Shown in pieces: positions 38,101 through 49,235 of a stretch of 64,000 nucleotides of DNA; the first letter of the stretch is position 1, and every line of letters starts with the position of its first letter. The translations under genes and the position numbers were made by a program. The notes beneath the pieces are model-generated. The model had not been told where the DNA came from and ran no database searches. It saw only the letters and a list, made by a program, of their open reading frames with translations. The DNA comes from Laburnicola sp. R22_1 (lineage: Eukaryota > Ascomycota > Dothideomycetes > Pleosporales > Didymosphaeriaceae): positions 1,550,001-1,614,000 of the forward strand of contig JACONQ010000012.1 of the NCBI GenBank assembly GCA_014281115.1, given 5' to 3'.

Positions 38101-39014
38101 ATTAATACTAAATAAATAATGCGACTATATAGTAGTATAAGCGCACTGCGTAGTAAAGTAATAGATTAATTAATAAATATTACTACTATTATAAACATAA
38201 AGATTCTAGGCATAAAGCTTAAATAAACTAAAGAATAATTAATTAATAGAAAGCGCTATAAGAATAAATACACCTACTTAATATAGTTTATAAGCCTCTT
38301 AGTAGTTTTATAAATATAGTTCTTATTCTCCTTAGAGCTATTACTATAAAAGAGAGCCTAAGTAGCTATAAGACTATTAAGCTTTGTATTAAAGTTAATA
38401 GGATACTATACTATCTTAGTTAGCAATATAAGGGCGCCTAATATAGGCATACATTACTATAAGGCAGTGTTTATTTTAAATTAAGTAATTACTATACCTA
38501 GATAGCTAAACACTATTAATTTAGATTAATAAAATAAGTTTAGTATCTAGAAAGTAGTATGTATAGAGTAGATTCCCCTTATAGATAAGTTTAACGTAAT
38601 AAATATATAAATTAGCACTAGCAGGCTAGTTATAAGCTAACTTAGCCTATTATATAGTAAGCGTCTTCTTAAGAGCTATAATGCTATAAAAAAGGTATTA
38701 GGGCGTATTAAGATAATAGAAGTAGAATAGTATATACTAATTTAACTAGTTAAGGCGCGAGAAGCAAGAATAATAAAAAGGCAGGTAAGAACTAAAATAA
38801 CTACGCTAAGCCTTACTTAATAGCACTTTTAGCTCCTAAATTAGTTAGGTGCCCTAGAGCATCTTAATAGCGTAATAGCGCCTAATATAATAATAATTAT
38901 TACTATATAGTTATAAGACTAGCAATTGTTTACTTTTTAAGTAGAGATAATAGGATATTATATATTTTAATCTCTTAGGGCAACCTAGGTTAGGTTAATC
39001 CTAGAAGGGGATAC
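38101..39014 (+). other. Gyp2 3' untranslated region, no gene seen
   Basis: AT-rich, RIP-mutated sequence between U4 and the Gyp2 3' LTR. A polypurine tract (AGAAGGGGA) lies at its end. Nothing coding was recognised. Confidence 0.5.
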
Positions 39015-39203
39015 TATAAGGCCTTCTTATTACTTAGGTAGCTAAATAGGGCCTTATGTCTTCTTTAGGCCTAGTAGAAGTTTAGATAAAAATCCCCTTA
39101 CTTTAGATAAGAGTAGGTAGCAATTTGTCTTATTACTACTTACCTCCTATTATTATCCTATTTTATCTTATTAATTATTAGGTGCTCTAGTAACACCCTT
39201 ATA
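39015..39203 (+). repeat. 3' LTR of Gyp2
   Basis: 189 bp, starts TATAAGGCC and ends ACACCCTTATA. It is preceded by the polypurine tract and followed by the target duplication GCTAT. Confidence 0.9.
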
Positions 39204-40459
39204 GCTATAAGCTATTTTTTCTTTACTATTCTAATTGTTGCAAATCTACTATTTAGATTATTATAAATAATATAAGTTAATATTTACTATATTAATAAGT
39301 ATATACTATTTCTTATAAGTAGGATAAAGGTAACACATACTAGATATTTTTTTATTCGTTTTTATTAGGCTATTCTTACTAAGAGGAATATTAGCTAGCT
39401 ATAGTAATTATATATTATATATGCTTAGTTATTAATTATATAATATTAGTTTAGTGTACTATACCTATATATATATTAGTAATTACTTTATACTTATATA
39501 CTATAAGTATATATAACGCGTTAATATGCTCGTAGGCAGCAACACTTATTACTACTATAGCTCCCCACAAGTCCGCACTATAGGTTTAACTACTTCTTAG
39601 TAATGCTTGCCTATTGTATCCTTTACTCTACTATCCCTACTATATCGAATTCGCATACGCTTAAGAAGTTAACGCATCTTACCCTTGCGTCTACAGAATC
39701 CTAGTCAGAGATATACTAAATATACTATTGCTCTATTACTATATTAAGGTTATTCTTAACAAATCTCCTACTACTTCTTTATACCCTACTATTTATTTAG
39801 ATATTAATATTATTCTTAAAGAAGTACTTACTATTACTAAAGAGTATATACTATAGTTTTGCGCTACTACTACTACTAATATAGCTACACTAAAGTTCTA
39901 TTCTATTTATAAAATACTTATCTAGTGTAAGAAATAGGTATACTCAACTATTTATAAGACTATTTTTATATACTAGTTAGGCTAGTAGCTAGTCTAGTTT
40001 ATAAAGAATAGTAGCACTATATTTCTACTCTAGTAAACGTAATTACTTTTTATTAGTATTAGAATTCTTTAATAAGGAATATATAAAAAGGATAATAAGA
40101 TCTTTATTAATAAGCTCTAGTGTAGTAAAAGCGTTATATAGATCTATAAGATCTTTCTAGCTATTAACGCTATTAAGTTAGCTTATCTAGTGCATAAGCG
40201 TAGATAACTAATAATAGTAGTAGTAATAAGCTAGACGTACTATATACGCTATAAGTAAATTTTATATAGATTAGAAGCTTATAGGGTGTAAGTAAGGTAT
40301 AAGTAAGTTTAAAGTTTAAACAATTATTATATTATTAGATATTTAAGGTTAGTTTTTAATTAGAATTAGATGCCGTATATAGTATATATAACCTTCTATC
40401 TTAATTTACTTTAACCTTAAACTAAAAAATAGGTTAAAAAGGCATTTGGCAAGCTAACT
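39204..40459 (+). mobile_element. U5: right part of the U element split by Gyp2, with its own insertion
   Basis: Collinear with the second part of U1, ending CATTTGGCAAGCTAACT before the 11-bp duplication AAAGAGTATAT (40460-40470). A 361-bp foreign segment interrupts it at 39348-39708. Together with U3 it forms one U copy of the same design as U1. Confidence 0.8.
39348..39708. mobile_element. 361-bp insertion in U5, type uncertain
   Basis: The collinearity of U5 with U1 and U2 is broken here, and AGATAT occurs at both junctions (39342-39347, 39709-39714). The right part (about 39520-39700) keeps more CpA and CpG than its surroundings. The ends are TTTTTTATTCG and CCTAGTCAG, with no inverted repeat. 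A degraded solo LTR is one option. Confidence 0.5.
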
Positions 40460-40470
40460 AAAGAGTATAT

Positions 40471-40741
40471 AGAGTAAGTATATAATAAAAGAAAATAATA
40501 TAATAAAATTAACTTTAGTATTAATTACTTGTATTTAAAAGAGATATAAATAAAAAAGTATAGTGTATAAACTATAATATATTAGGAAGAGAAATATCGT
40601 AGACCTTTTAGTGTATAACATAACGCTATAAGGAAACTATAATATATAAGGACTATATAATTTCTATATAATAATATTAAAACCTTAACACCTTTAAAGG
40701 CCCTTATCTATATAGTGTATAGACATAAATAGTAATTACTA
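40471..40741. other. AT-rich flank, probably remainder of element X
   Basis: RIP-type sequence between U5 and U6, following the U target duplication. Apart from short direct repeats (AACTATAATATAT) nothing is recognisable. Confidence 0.4.
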
Positions 40742-40854
40742 TATAATAATAATTAAATCTACTTAGAATTAGGATAATAAAGGCTTTTATTTTAAATAAT
40801 ATAATAAAAAAGTAGAGCTCTTTACTTAGTAAGTAATTACTATTTTGCCAAGGT
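40742..40854 (+). mobile_element. U6: 113-bp internally deleted U derivative at the isochore boundary
   Basis: The left side (TAAATCTACTTAG, then AAAGGCTTTTAT and AAAAAAGTAGAGC-like text) aligns with the first about 90 bp of U. The right end ATTTTGCCAAGGT resembles the U 3' end. AGTAATTACTA flanks it on both sides (40731-40741 and 40855-40865), an 11-bp duplication as for U1 and U3/U5; a third copy lies at 40832-40842. It therefore looks like a MITE-sized deletion derivative. Confidence 0.6.
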
Positions 40855-40865
40855 AGTAATTACTA

Positions 40866-42147
40866 TTGAATCGCCTATCACTGCCTAGGAAGTTGGAACA
40901 ATAGGCTGTTGAGTGCACGGGACAGCCTCGTTCCCGAGGTCTCAGATCCGGCCGGCCGCCGGGTGCAGGTGAATCGCGATACATGGTGATAATGAAGCCA
41001 TCACGTTATGTGCAATTTCCCACGTAATTAGGGCTGCTTTGGTAGCGTACAACGAGCAACTTGAGGCTAGGGGAGGATGGTTAGGGCTGATGCTGGCATT
41101 TGATTCTTAAATAATCCGCGTCTGGAGTCTGGACGTGTGGATTGATGGAGTTGGCGTGTCACACATGTCAGAAAAGGACTGATAGGCAGCCCAATGCGGC
41201 TGCGCTTACTTCTGTCGGGCGTGGTGTGGTGCCCATGGGAGGAGCTGCTGGAGAACGGCGAGTCTTTGTCTTGTACATGGTGTAGCCTACCTAGGCTTGT
41301 TGTGCCTCGCTCGGCGGATCGGAAGAGGCTGGAGACGGATTTGTAAACACTGGCAACTGGAGCTCGCGTCGATGACGGCAAGCGGCGCCATGGAGGCCGT
41401 TGGAGCATTTGCAGTAGTAGTCGGATCGGTAAGGCACAAGGCACAAGGTCTGGTCACCCCTGACGCTCTCGGCCGAGATGCTCATTTTACTTCCCCAACC
41501 ATCACACTTTGACCTCCTAAAAAGGCCCCTCTCCTGGCTGCAAGCCTCTGCTCGCTGCTCTCCCGCCCTCGGACACCTCGCGCGACCTGCTGCACGCCAA
41601 TACTTCCTCGGGACGTGGGAACAATCCGTGTCGTGTACGCATCTCGACGTCAAGAGCTCAGCTAGTGCTTGGCGAGCTGCCACCGCGATAGGGCCGTCGA
41701 CTCTGCGCCACGAGAAACACGTCCAGAGAGCAACAGACTGAGAGCCCGAGCGACGTCTCGTCTCCTGCAGCGGGCACCATCGTATCTGTACGTCCAACCA
41801 CATTCGCCGCTTCCGCTTCCGCAGCTTCCTCTCCGGCCGTCTCCGGCGTTCATACAAACAACGTCCACCGGCGGCCGGCCCACTTGCATGAACCACACCT
41901 CCAAGCTCTTCGACCTCATTGTCCCACCAGCCACCTCGCTCTTCGTAATCCATGTGGCATTGCTCTGCTCGCACGCCTGCTAATCCTCCGAGCAGCAAGC
42001 CTCAATTCTTACACCGCGACTCGCTTTCCGACCGCCGCCGCTTGTGTCCCGTCAACGGCCCCTTCAGCACCTCCACCATCTTCAGCTTGAGTGGACGGCC
42101 TGCACGACCACCAATTCCACGTTGCAATCCTGGGTACATCGTCTGCC
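40866..42147. other. LCB2 upstream region, no gene supported
   Basis: The base composition jumps here from AT-rich to balanced. Overlapping open frames exist on both strands (for example 41291-41998, minus) but show no domain and look like chance frames in GC-rich DNA. A pyrimidine-rich stretch near 41770-41840 and the lack of in-frame ATG context suggest promoter and 5' leader of LCB2. Confidence 0.5.
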
Positions 42148-44148
42148 ATGCCTACCCGAAGCATCAACCCGTTCGCGACCGTATCTCCTAGCTCCACCCC
42201 TTCTCTCGACGCCCTAAACGAGAAGACGGAGCAGCCGCGACGCACATCCTTCACAAGGGGCAACAGGTTCACGTCCTTGTTCGGCGGCAACACGCCCCGG
42301 ACACGCAGCGAGGCTGCTGCTCTGCGTGAGGCAATTGTAGCTCAGCAGCAGGCCCTCTTGGACAGCCCATCTCCGCCCCAGCAAATCAATACCGCTTCAA
42401 TCTCCCTCCCGACCATCAACCTCACTACCGCAGCTGGTGAGAAGATGCCCGCCGAGCCCAAGACCCTCTTCAACCCAGACGAGGCGCGGCGGAAGGCGAG
42501 AGCCGAAGCACAGTTTGGTCCCCTTGGATCGCAGCAGCACCGGTACACTAGCACTTTTGAAGGAGAATTCGGAGATCCGATTGAAGATGAGCCACCTTAT
42601 TACTTCCTACTTACCACTTATATCAGCTACCTAATCTTAATCGTATTTGGACATGTACGCGACTTCTTCGGCAAGCGTTTCAGACGCGCACACTACAGCC
42701 ATCTGGCAGAGAGGGACGGGTACGCACCGTTGAATAGCGACTTTGATAATTTTTACACTCGGCGGTTGAAGATGAGGATCAATGACTGTTTCTCGCGGCC
42801 TACCACCGGTGTCCCTGGACGTTTCATTACTTTGCTAGACCGCAAATCAGACGACGGCAACAACACATTCAAGCTACTTGGCACGACAACCGAGACTCTC
42901 AATATGAGCTCATACAACTACCTTGGTTTTGCTCAATCTGAGGGTCCTTGCGCCGATGCTGCGGAACAAGCTGTCCGTAAATATGGCATAACCATGGCCA
43001 GCCCCCGTTTTGATGCCGGCACTTCCGAGTTGACTGTCGAGGTTGAAGAGCTGATTGCTAGGTTCGTTGAGAAGCCCGCTGCTATGGTCTTTTCGATGGG
43101 CTTTGTAACCAACGCCACTGCTTTTTCGACCCTTATTGGCAAGGGCTGCCTCATGCTTTCGGACGAATTCAACCACTCTTCAATTCGATTCGGCGCGCGT
43201 CTATCGGGTTCCATGATCAAGATGTTCAAGCACAACGATATGCAAGATTTGGAGCGTCTACTCCGTGAGGCAATCTCACAAGGACAACCGCGTACGCACC
43301 GTCCGTGGAAGAAGATCTTGGTTACGGTCGAGGGTCTCTACTCCATGGAAGGTACCATGTGCAACCTCCCTGCTCTGATCGAACTCAAGAAGAAATACAA
43401 ATACAACCTCTTTATCGATGAGGCGCATTCCGTTGGTGCAGTTGGCCCGCGCGGACGCGGTGTCTGCGACTACTTCGGTATTGACACTTCTGAGGTGGAC
43501 ATTCTCATGGGCACCCTGACCAAATCTTTTGGTGCAAACGGAGGTTATCTAGCAGCCGACAAGGCCATCATCGACAAGCTACGGACACAAAATGCGGCTA
43601 TGATGTTTGCCGAGTCACCGTCACCTCCTGTTCTCGTGCAGATTGCTTCATCACTCCGCATTATTAGCGGAGAACTAGTCCCCGGGCAAGGTCAGGAGCG
43701 TCTACAACGTCTGGCTTTCAACTCGCGGTATCTTCGTCTAGGTCTCAAGCGCTTAGGATTTATCGTTTACGGCCACGACGACTCGCCCATCATCCCCGTG
43801 TTGCTTTACAACCCCGCCAAAATGCCTGCCTTTTCGCACGAAATGCTCAAACGCAAGATCTCTGTCGTCGTCGTTGGATACCCTGCTACACCCCTTGTCT
43901 CTTCAAGAGCACGCTTCTGCATATCAGCAGCCCACACTAAGGATGATCTCGACCGTATGCTTGCAGCCTGCGACGAGGTTGGCGACCTTTTGCAGCTTAA
44001 GTTCAGCAGTGGTGTTGCCGGTGGTGCCGAGCCAGAGGAGCTTGCCACACAAGAAAAAGACAGCCAAAGCATCATCAAGCTCCCCAGGTGGAAGATCCAA
44101 GACGTGATCAAGCGTGGAGTCGAGGATGTCCAGCTACCCCTCCGATAG
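42148..44148 (+). CDS. LCB2: Serine palmitoyltransferase subunit 2 (LCB2)
   Basis: The predicted 666-residue protein is the catalytic subunit of serine palmitoyltransferase, which condenses serine with palmitoyl-CoA in the first step of sphingolipid synthesis at the ER membrane, together with LCB1. A single transmembrane segment lies at about residues 151-170. The alpha-oxoamine synthase fold follows, with FIDEAHSVGAVG (Asp424) and the pyridoxal-phosphate motif GTLTKSFGANGGY (Lys459 as Schiff-base lysine). Length and order agree with fungal LCB2. The frame extends 19 codons upstream to a GTG, but eukaryotic initiation is expected at the ATG at 42148 (context TGCCATGCC). No intron is apparent. 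The first about 130 residues are Ser/Thr/Pro-rich and probably cytosolic. It stands alone, about 1.3 kb from the RIP block. Confidence 0.96.
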   Translation: MPTRSINPFATVSPSSTPSLDALNEKTEQPRRTSFTRGNRFTSLFGGNTPRTRSEAAALREAIVAQQQALLDSPSPPQQINTASISLPTINLTTAAGEKMPAEPKTLFNPDEARRKARAEAQFGPLGSQQHRYTSTFEGEFGDPIEDEPPYYFLLTTYISYLILIVFGHVRDFFGKRFRRAHYSHLAERDGYAPLNSDFDNFYTRRLKMRINDCFSRPTTGVPGRFITLLDRKSDDGNNTFKLLGTTTETLNMSSYNYLGFAQSEGPCADAAEQAVRKYGITMASPRFDAGTSELTVEVEELIARFVEKPAAMVFSMGFVTNATAFSTLIGKGCLMLSDEFNHSSIRFGARLSGSMIKMFKHNDMQDLERLLREAISQGQPRTHRPWKKILVTVEGLYSMEGTMCNLPALIELKKKYKYNLFIDEAHSVGAVGPRGRGVCDYFGIDTSEVDILMGTLTKSFGANGGYLAADKAIIDKLRTQNAAMMFAESPSPPVLVQIASSLRIISGELVPGQGQERLQRLAFNSRYLRLGLKRLGFIVYGHDDSPIIPVLLYNPAKMPAFSHEMLKRKISVVVVGYPATPLVSSRARFCISAAHTKDDLDRMLAACDEVGDLLQLKFSSGVAGGAEPEELATQEKDSQSIIKLPRWKIQDVIKRGVEDVQLPLR

Positions 44149-47100
44149 CCGCGTCCAACGCGGCTGGGCTGGCACGTGATAGGGCTATAGGGTCCCGCTA
44201 CATGTACCATTAGCATAATGAGGCCGACTGCGCCAATCTTCCTCGTATTCAAAAGTTTGGTTCCTCGTGTCATTTTTCGGGATCGCGCGCAACATGTGGA
44301 TTGATGAGAGAAGAGCGTATTCTCGACTCGTGTAGCACAAATACAGGAAAGGGCGATGAAGTCGGTTGCCTCGCGGCGTTGCGCCCGGTTGCCTAGTTTG
44401 TTCACCGCCCTAAGGGCGGCCTCGGCCTCAGCCTCGTCACGTCCATTTGCCTTGTCTGTCTGTCTGTCAGTCTCTTCGCTTCACTTTTTTCTTTCTTTTC
44501 TTTTTTTCGACAGCGTACTGGTACTCTGCAGGCGTGGACGGTGGCGCTATCGCATCCTTCCATCCGCTTTTGGAGCTTGTTTCCTGCTTTTTTGGAGGGG
44601 CGAGGTTTGCGTCTGGTTGGATGGGTTGGGTGCTGTGACTGTGCTGGGCTGGGCTGTCGGTTGCCGGCTTGGGTTTGAGTGTGAGTGTTTCTTTGGTGGT
44701 GTGGCGCGGCGCGGCGCGTAGCCTGTACGTAGGTAGGGTAGGTTGCATAGGCAATTGGGAGGTCGGTTGAGGTTGAGGTTGAGGTTTTCTTTCTTGTATG
44801 ATATTATATGATAGGATAGGATAGGATAGGGTTGGATACTATATAATTCATACCTTCGCTTTTTGTCACTTGTGTAGATGGACAGAGTATTATTGGTTTT
44901 TTTTTTGTTTTTTTTTTGGATGTGGTTGATTTGTGGATTGGATGCTTTTGGATCTTGGTTTGGAGAGGTGGGGGGGGTTCTTCGTGGTGAGGTGGTAGGC
45001 TAGGGTAGGTAGGTAGGGTAATTGTAATAAATTGTAATACTTAAAGACTTCACGTGTGGGTGGGTGGTTGTATATACGCCAGGGATGAGAGGAGCAGGAC
45101 ATAAGGTAAAATAAAATAGGGCTCTGTGAACTAAGAAGGTGAGTGAAGATACTTTCCTTTTCCGTGTGCTTGTTATATACATGTATATATATATATGTGT
45201 GTGTGTATGAAGCCCACAACCTTAGAACCTACTCTACCCTCCATACATCCAATTTCCACTATCTATCGTTAAGCATATATACCTCCGTTGCGTTGCCTAT
45301 GCGGCATTGTAGCCTAAATATCAAACTCAATCAAGCACATCCATCCTCCAACGTTGAAAATCAAAGGTTGAGAATGAATATATGTATCTGTTTACCATCC
45401 CATCCCGCTGCTGGTAGCTAGTGCAGAGGGAGGGTGGTGCTGAGCTTTTTCTTTTTGGCTGGGACATTCAAATGGCGATCGGAGAGAGATGTGGTGGGTG
45501 GGGCACGTGTATAACGCAACTCACCTCGTGCGAAGGTAGCGATTCAGCTATCCGGAAGTGGAACTTGTTCGTATATAATAGGATGGGGCACCTGAAGGTA
45601 TTGTAATTTGCAATTTGCAAGCGTCTACTCAGGTCATCGCGGTTCTTCGGTGCAGTAATCACAAATGCGATATCTGTCTATTCACACTTGCCACACGCCT
45701 GATATCCCCAAAGTTCTTTCCGTCGTACCCAGACGCTAGATAGAGTCCCGCTACTCCACATATCCCTCGAATCTCCTGCTATCCCGTTCAACATTCCACA
45801 AGCCCACCTACCCGCTGACCAACATCACAACCGTCGCCCCGTTCCCCCGAACCCCCGAGCAAGCGAAGCTACACGTCGTCACACCATACCTACCACCAAG
45901 CAGACCCACCTTCCAGCCGGGAGACAACAAAAAGTCGCCTCGCCTCGCCTCAGCCTCAACCTCACCTGTGCACTGGAAGCCGGATGCGCCGTTCGTGTAA
46001 GCTGAGCAAGCGGGACCGCGAACCTACAGCCCGGGACCTATGGTAGGTACCTGTCTATGTGGAACGTTCGACCTGATAAGCCGTGCCGCCTGTCTCAGAT
46101 AGCATGCGTGGGCGTGTGGAGAATTGCTTCCACTCATGGGGGAGCGTGTATCTTGCTGTGGGGAGGGAGGGGACGTATGTGAGCATGAATGGATGTAAGT
46201 GATTGGGAATTGTCTGGCTTGCTTGCATATTGCAGCGAGCTGCAGTGAGATAGATGGTCTACGCTGGTGATAATTGTTTTGATGTTGGGTGTTTAGGCAA
46301 TACGTAGGAATGAGATTGGGCGGCGGGTGCGAATTGCGACGTAGTGTTGTTCCACGCGACGGGGTCTGGGTATGGAGGAGGGGGTGGGCGCAGACCATCG
46401 GGATGGGAGTACGAGGCGCAGGCAGTGTGGCTGAGTAGCCGACAGGCTGAGTCTACCTATGTGGAGATTGAAAACAATCTTTCGGTAGTATTGTGCGTGG
46501 TTGGCCGGCTCGAGTTGGATTGATCAAGCACGAGCTGCGGAACGTTCTCGATGGGGGGGCTATCGACTGTCCCGCAGCAGAGTCTGGCCACTGCAACGAA
46601 TGTTCAATTCCGTGGCGAAGATCAGGTGTTGCCCTTTCTATAGTTAGTCGTCCTGGCGCGGAGACACGACATGCAGGCGAGAGTACAGCCTTTCGTTCTC
46701 GATCGCCGGCAGCGGCTTCTCCGCTTGTTGTACGGACAGGTGCCTCAAGCTTTGTGCATCGGGCTTCCTGGGATGGTACCAGCCTAGTGGTCAGCAGTAC
46801 CACCGGTGGCGGCCATGACCATAACTCAATCGTATCCCACTCGAGTCGGCGGAAGCCTACAGACCGGGGATTCGGAAGATGGAGTACAACAGAACAGCGT
46901 TTGAGATTCAGACAGCTGAAGGTTCGTACTGTGCAACGAAGATGGGTCAACCTGTATGGGACCACCGTGGTGGCATGGCGGGGCGCCGGGTAGTGTGACC
47001 GTGGTGCTCAGGAGAGGAGTCAACTAGATCGGACTTCAATAATAGGTTTGAAGGTTGGGTAGCCTGGAAGCCCGCGCGATACGGCTCAAAAATTGATATA

Positions 47101-47783
47101 TCATCGGCTTGCCGAGTGCGCCGCCGGGCCCTAGCCTGGTCAGTCCCAATAAGAGTCGATCGTATATTCGCCTGGCTCGGCCCTTGGGATACGCAGAGTG
47201 TCTAGCTCCAATGTCAACATTTTTGTTACGTAGATAGCAAGCCTCAAGGGATCATCCCTGGGCTGTCGAGCAGCATCGCCGCATCGGTCTTAGCACATGC
47301 CGTTACGAGGAAACGCACGCAACCTGCAACTAAAAAGTGCTTTCTGCCTTCGCGAGGCAATTGAGCAGCTTCAATAATCGCTTCCTAATGCTCAGGCTGG
47401 CGATCCTGGCGCTATAAACGGCGAGAGATACCGGATGCTCTTTCGGCAATTCCTTTGTGTTGTCAAGAACCGAAGTGTAGTGTAGGAGCTTCCAAGGTTG
47501 TTGATGCGTGAGGCCGTCAGTGAGCTCGTTGATTCGTATTACGCAAGCCGAATTGACTGCAACAAAATCACAAGCTTGATGCTGTATCGGGGAAACACCC
47601 GACAGCCTTCAGGCTGACAGTGGTCGTCCTGGGGGACTATCAGATGCACCGGCAATAATGCGCTCGATGCGGGAGTTCCCTTCCGGTGTAGTCCTGTTTC
47701 GTTTATGATGTCAATCGTGTGAACAAGCACGTGAATAAGCATGTAAGATAGATGCCAAGAGTACTGGCAGAGCCGATCGAGCC
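44149..47783. other. Long intergenic region after LCB2, no gene supported
   Basis: The first part should hold the LCB2 3' UTR and terminator. Simple repeats are present: GAGGTT units near 44768-44785, ATAGG units near 44810-44830, GTAGG runs near 45000-45020, and an (AT)n-(GT)n tract near 45183-45207. From about 45670 to 47780 the composition is balanced. Open frames on both strands around 46450-46990 (166 and 170 codons) overlap each other and show no recognisable domain or intron signals. A non-coding RNA or rapidly evolving gene cannot be excluded. Confidence 0.5.
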
Positions 47784-47785
47784 TA

Positions 47786-47850
47786 CGGAGGTGCCTTTCA
47801 AAAGTCCTTGCCCACCTTGGCGAGCAGGGGTATACGCCACATTCTTAATT
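47786..47850 (+). repeat. Left terminal inverted repeat of the Tc1/mariner element
   Basis: 65 bp, first about 37 bases identical to the reverse complement of 49264-49300. It shows almost no RIP-type change compared with the interior. Confidence 0.92.
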
Positions 47851-47944
47851 AGGAAGCATCTGAGCCTACGTGGCCTTTGCTTCTAACCTTATAACCCCTC
47901 TATACTATTTGCTCTCTAATTAATACTGTCTTTGCGATAGCTCC

Positions 47945-49218
47945 TTACAATATTGCTATAAGGGCTTTAATAATTACTCTTAAGGCTACTAAAAAGCCTA
48001 ATAATAAGATTACTACTCTAACAGAGATTCTAAAGCGGACGATTAACTTAATATTTGCGCAAGCAATTAAACAAGGCTTTAATCTATACTAGCGGCCACT
48101 TAAGCTTATAGATAAATACCTTAAAAATAGCTATTACTCTAGAAGACCCTTAAAGTAGAATAATATTGCACAGAAAGTAGTTGACAGCGTACGCACTAAC
48201 CGCTATAGATAAGAGAAGTTTTACGCTAACGTTGCTAGCGCGCTTAGCTAAGAAGGATTTAATATCTCCGCTACAACTATCTAGCGCATCCTAAGGAAGG
48301 TAGGCTTTAAGAAGACAAAGCTAACAAGGAAATCTAGGTTAACAAAGAAGATAAAGAAGGCTTAGTATAACTAGTGTCTTTAGTATAAACACTAGACAAT
48401 TAAAAATTAGAAGAATATTATCTAGTCTAATAAAATGTCTATAGTTCTCCTTTATAGATGTGAAGGATATAAAATATAGTAGAAGACTAATAAGGCATTT
48501 ATTTAAAGTTGTATCTATAAAAGGTAAAAGGACTACTCTAAGTTTATGTTCTAGGAGTGCTTTTTATATAATAAGAAGGGGCCCTATTACTGCTAGACGC
48601 TAGAAATAAAGAAAGAGAAGGAGGCTGCTACTACTTAAATTAAGGAGCTTAACTAGGAGCTAGAGCCTATTATAAAGGCATAATAGGAGCTTAAAAATAG
48701 AATGCGTCGCCTTGCTCTACGTAATAAGCCTAGACGACAACCTTAATAGATATGGAATAAGAAGACTAGAAAGGTTAGCTAGGGCAGAGGATTAGGTATT
48801 AACTAGTATTAATACTAGACGTTTGTCCTACTTCTAAAGCTTATACTCTTTGCTAAGGAGTGCAAAGCAGAGCGGCTAGAAATAGTTATATAAGAAGATA
48901 AGGCGCCTTCTTACAATTATTACATCTAGAGCTATATATATAGCATCTATAATATTGCAAAGCTGCTTTAGTGTAGTAATTCACTTAATTTAAACGCTAT
49001 TAAACCTTACTAGCTATAGATAAAGAGAGCTACTATAAAGAAAAGTGCACTAAAGAGCAGAGCAGAGGCTGTCTGTGCTTAGGAGCAGTGCTAGCAAGAT
49101 CTACCTTAGGAGAAGATCCAGGCTTAGATTGAGCGTATTCCTGTTTATATTAAAAAGATTATTAAGGTAGAAGGAGGTAACAAGTATAAGGAGGGCAGGA
49201 ATCTCTATAGACTTAGGT
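47945..49218 (+). pseudogene. Tc1/mariner transposase (DDE_3 type), RIP-inactivated
   Basis: Reading one frame from about 47945 gives a transposase with over a dozen stops, nearly all at positions expected from CAG/CAA or TGG by C-to-T or G-to-A change. An N-terminal helix-turn-helix region (about 47970-48300, including RILRKVGFKKTKLTRK) precedes the catalytic domain. The first catalytic Asp, in an IIxSNKMS context, is now Asn (near 48435). The second is kept in QEDKAPSYNYY (near 48895). The third position, in SNSLNLNAIKPY (near 48985), is Lys where Glu is expected. It is clearly dead. The enzyme would have cut and pasted this element at TA sites. Confidence 0.88.
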
Positions 49219-49235
49219 AATTGGATATATATCCA

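Larger units (their letters stand above)
28873..39203 (+). mobile_element. Gyp2: second Gypsy chromodomain retrotransposon, multiply interrupted
   Basis: Two 189-bp LTRs (28873-29061, 39015-39203) and the target duplication GCTAT (28868-28872, 39204-39208) bound it; the target is a U element. Degraded domains: gag (about 29140-30290) with a CCHC knuckle relic (about 30195-30250), aspartyl protease (30397-30760, INSSTKLNVIS), RT (31080-31159, 31452-31812, 33621 onward), RNase H (about 34070-34450), integrase (about 34950-35560) and chromodomain (about 35920-36080). It is a different family from Gyp1. Insertions: solo LTR 31160-31451, element V 31813-33611, U relative from 36859. The 85-codon and 73-codon open stretches at 30397 and 36384 are decay products. 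Confidence 0.9.

Noticed and set aside
1..40854. Small secreted effector genes in the AT-rich block
   Set aside because: Such blocks host effectors in related fungi, so I looked for short signal-peptide cysteine-rich frames with normal codon use; none was found.
41291..41998. 235-codon minus-strand frame upstream of LCB2
   Set aside because: Overlapped by several other frames in GC-rich DNA, Arg/Gly/Cys-rich, no domain or introns; treated as promoter region.
46453..46993. Opposing frames of 170 and 166 codons
   Set aside because: They overlap almost completely on opposite strands, lack domains and typical start context; chance frames are the simpler reading.
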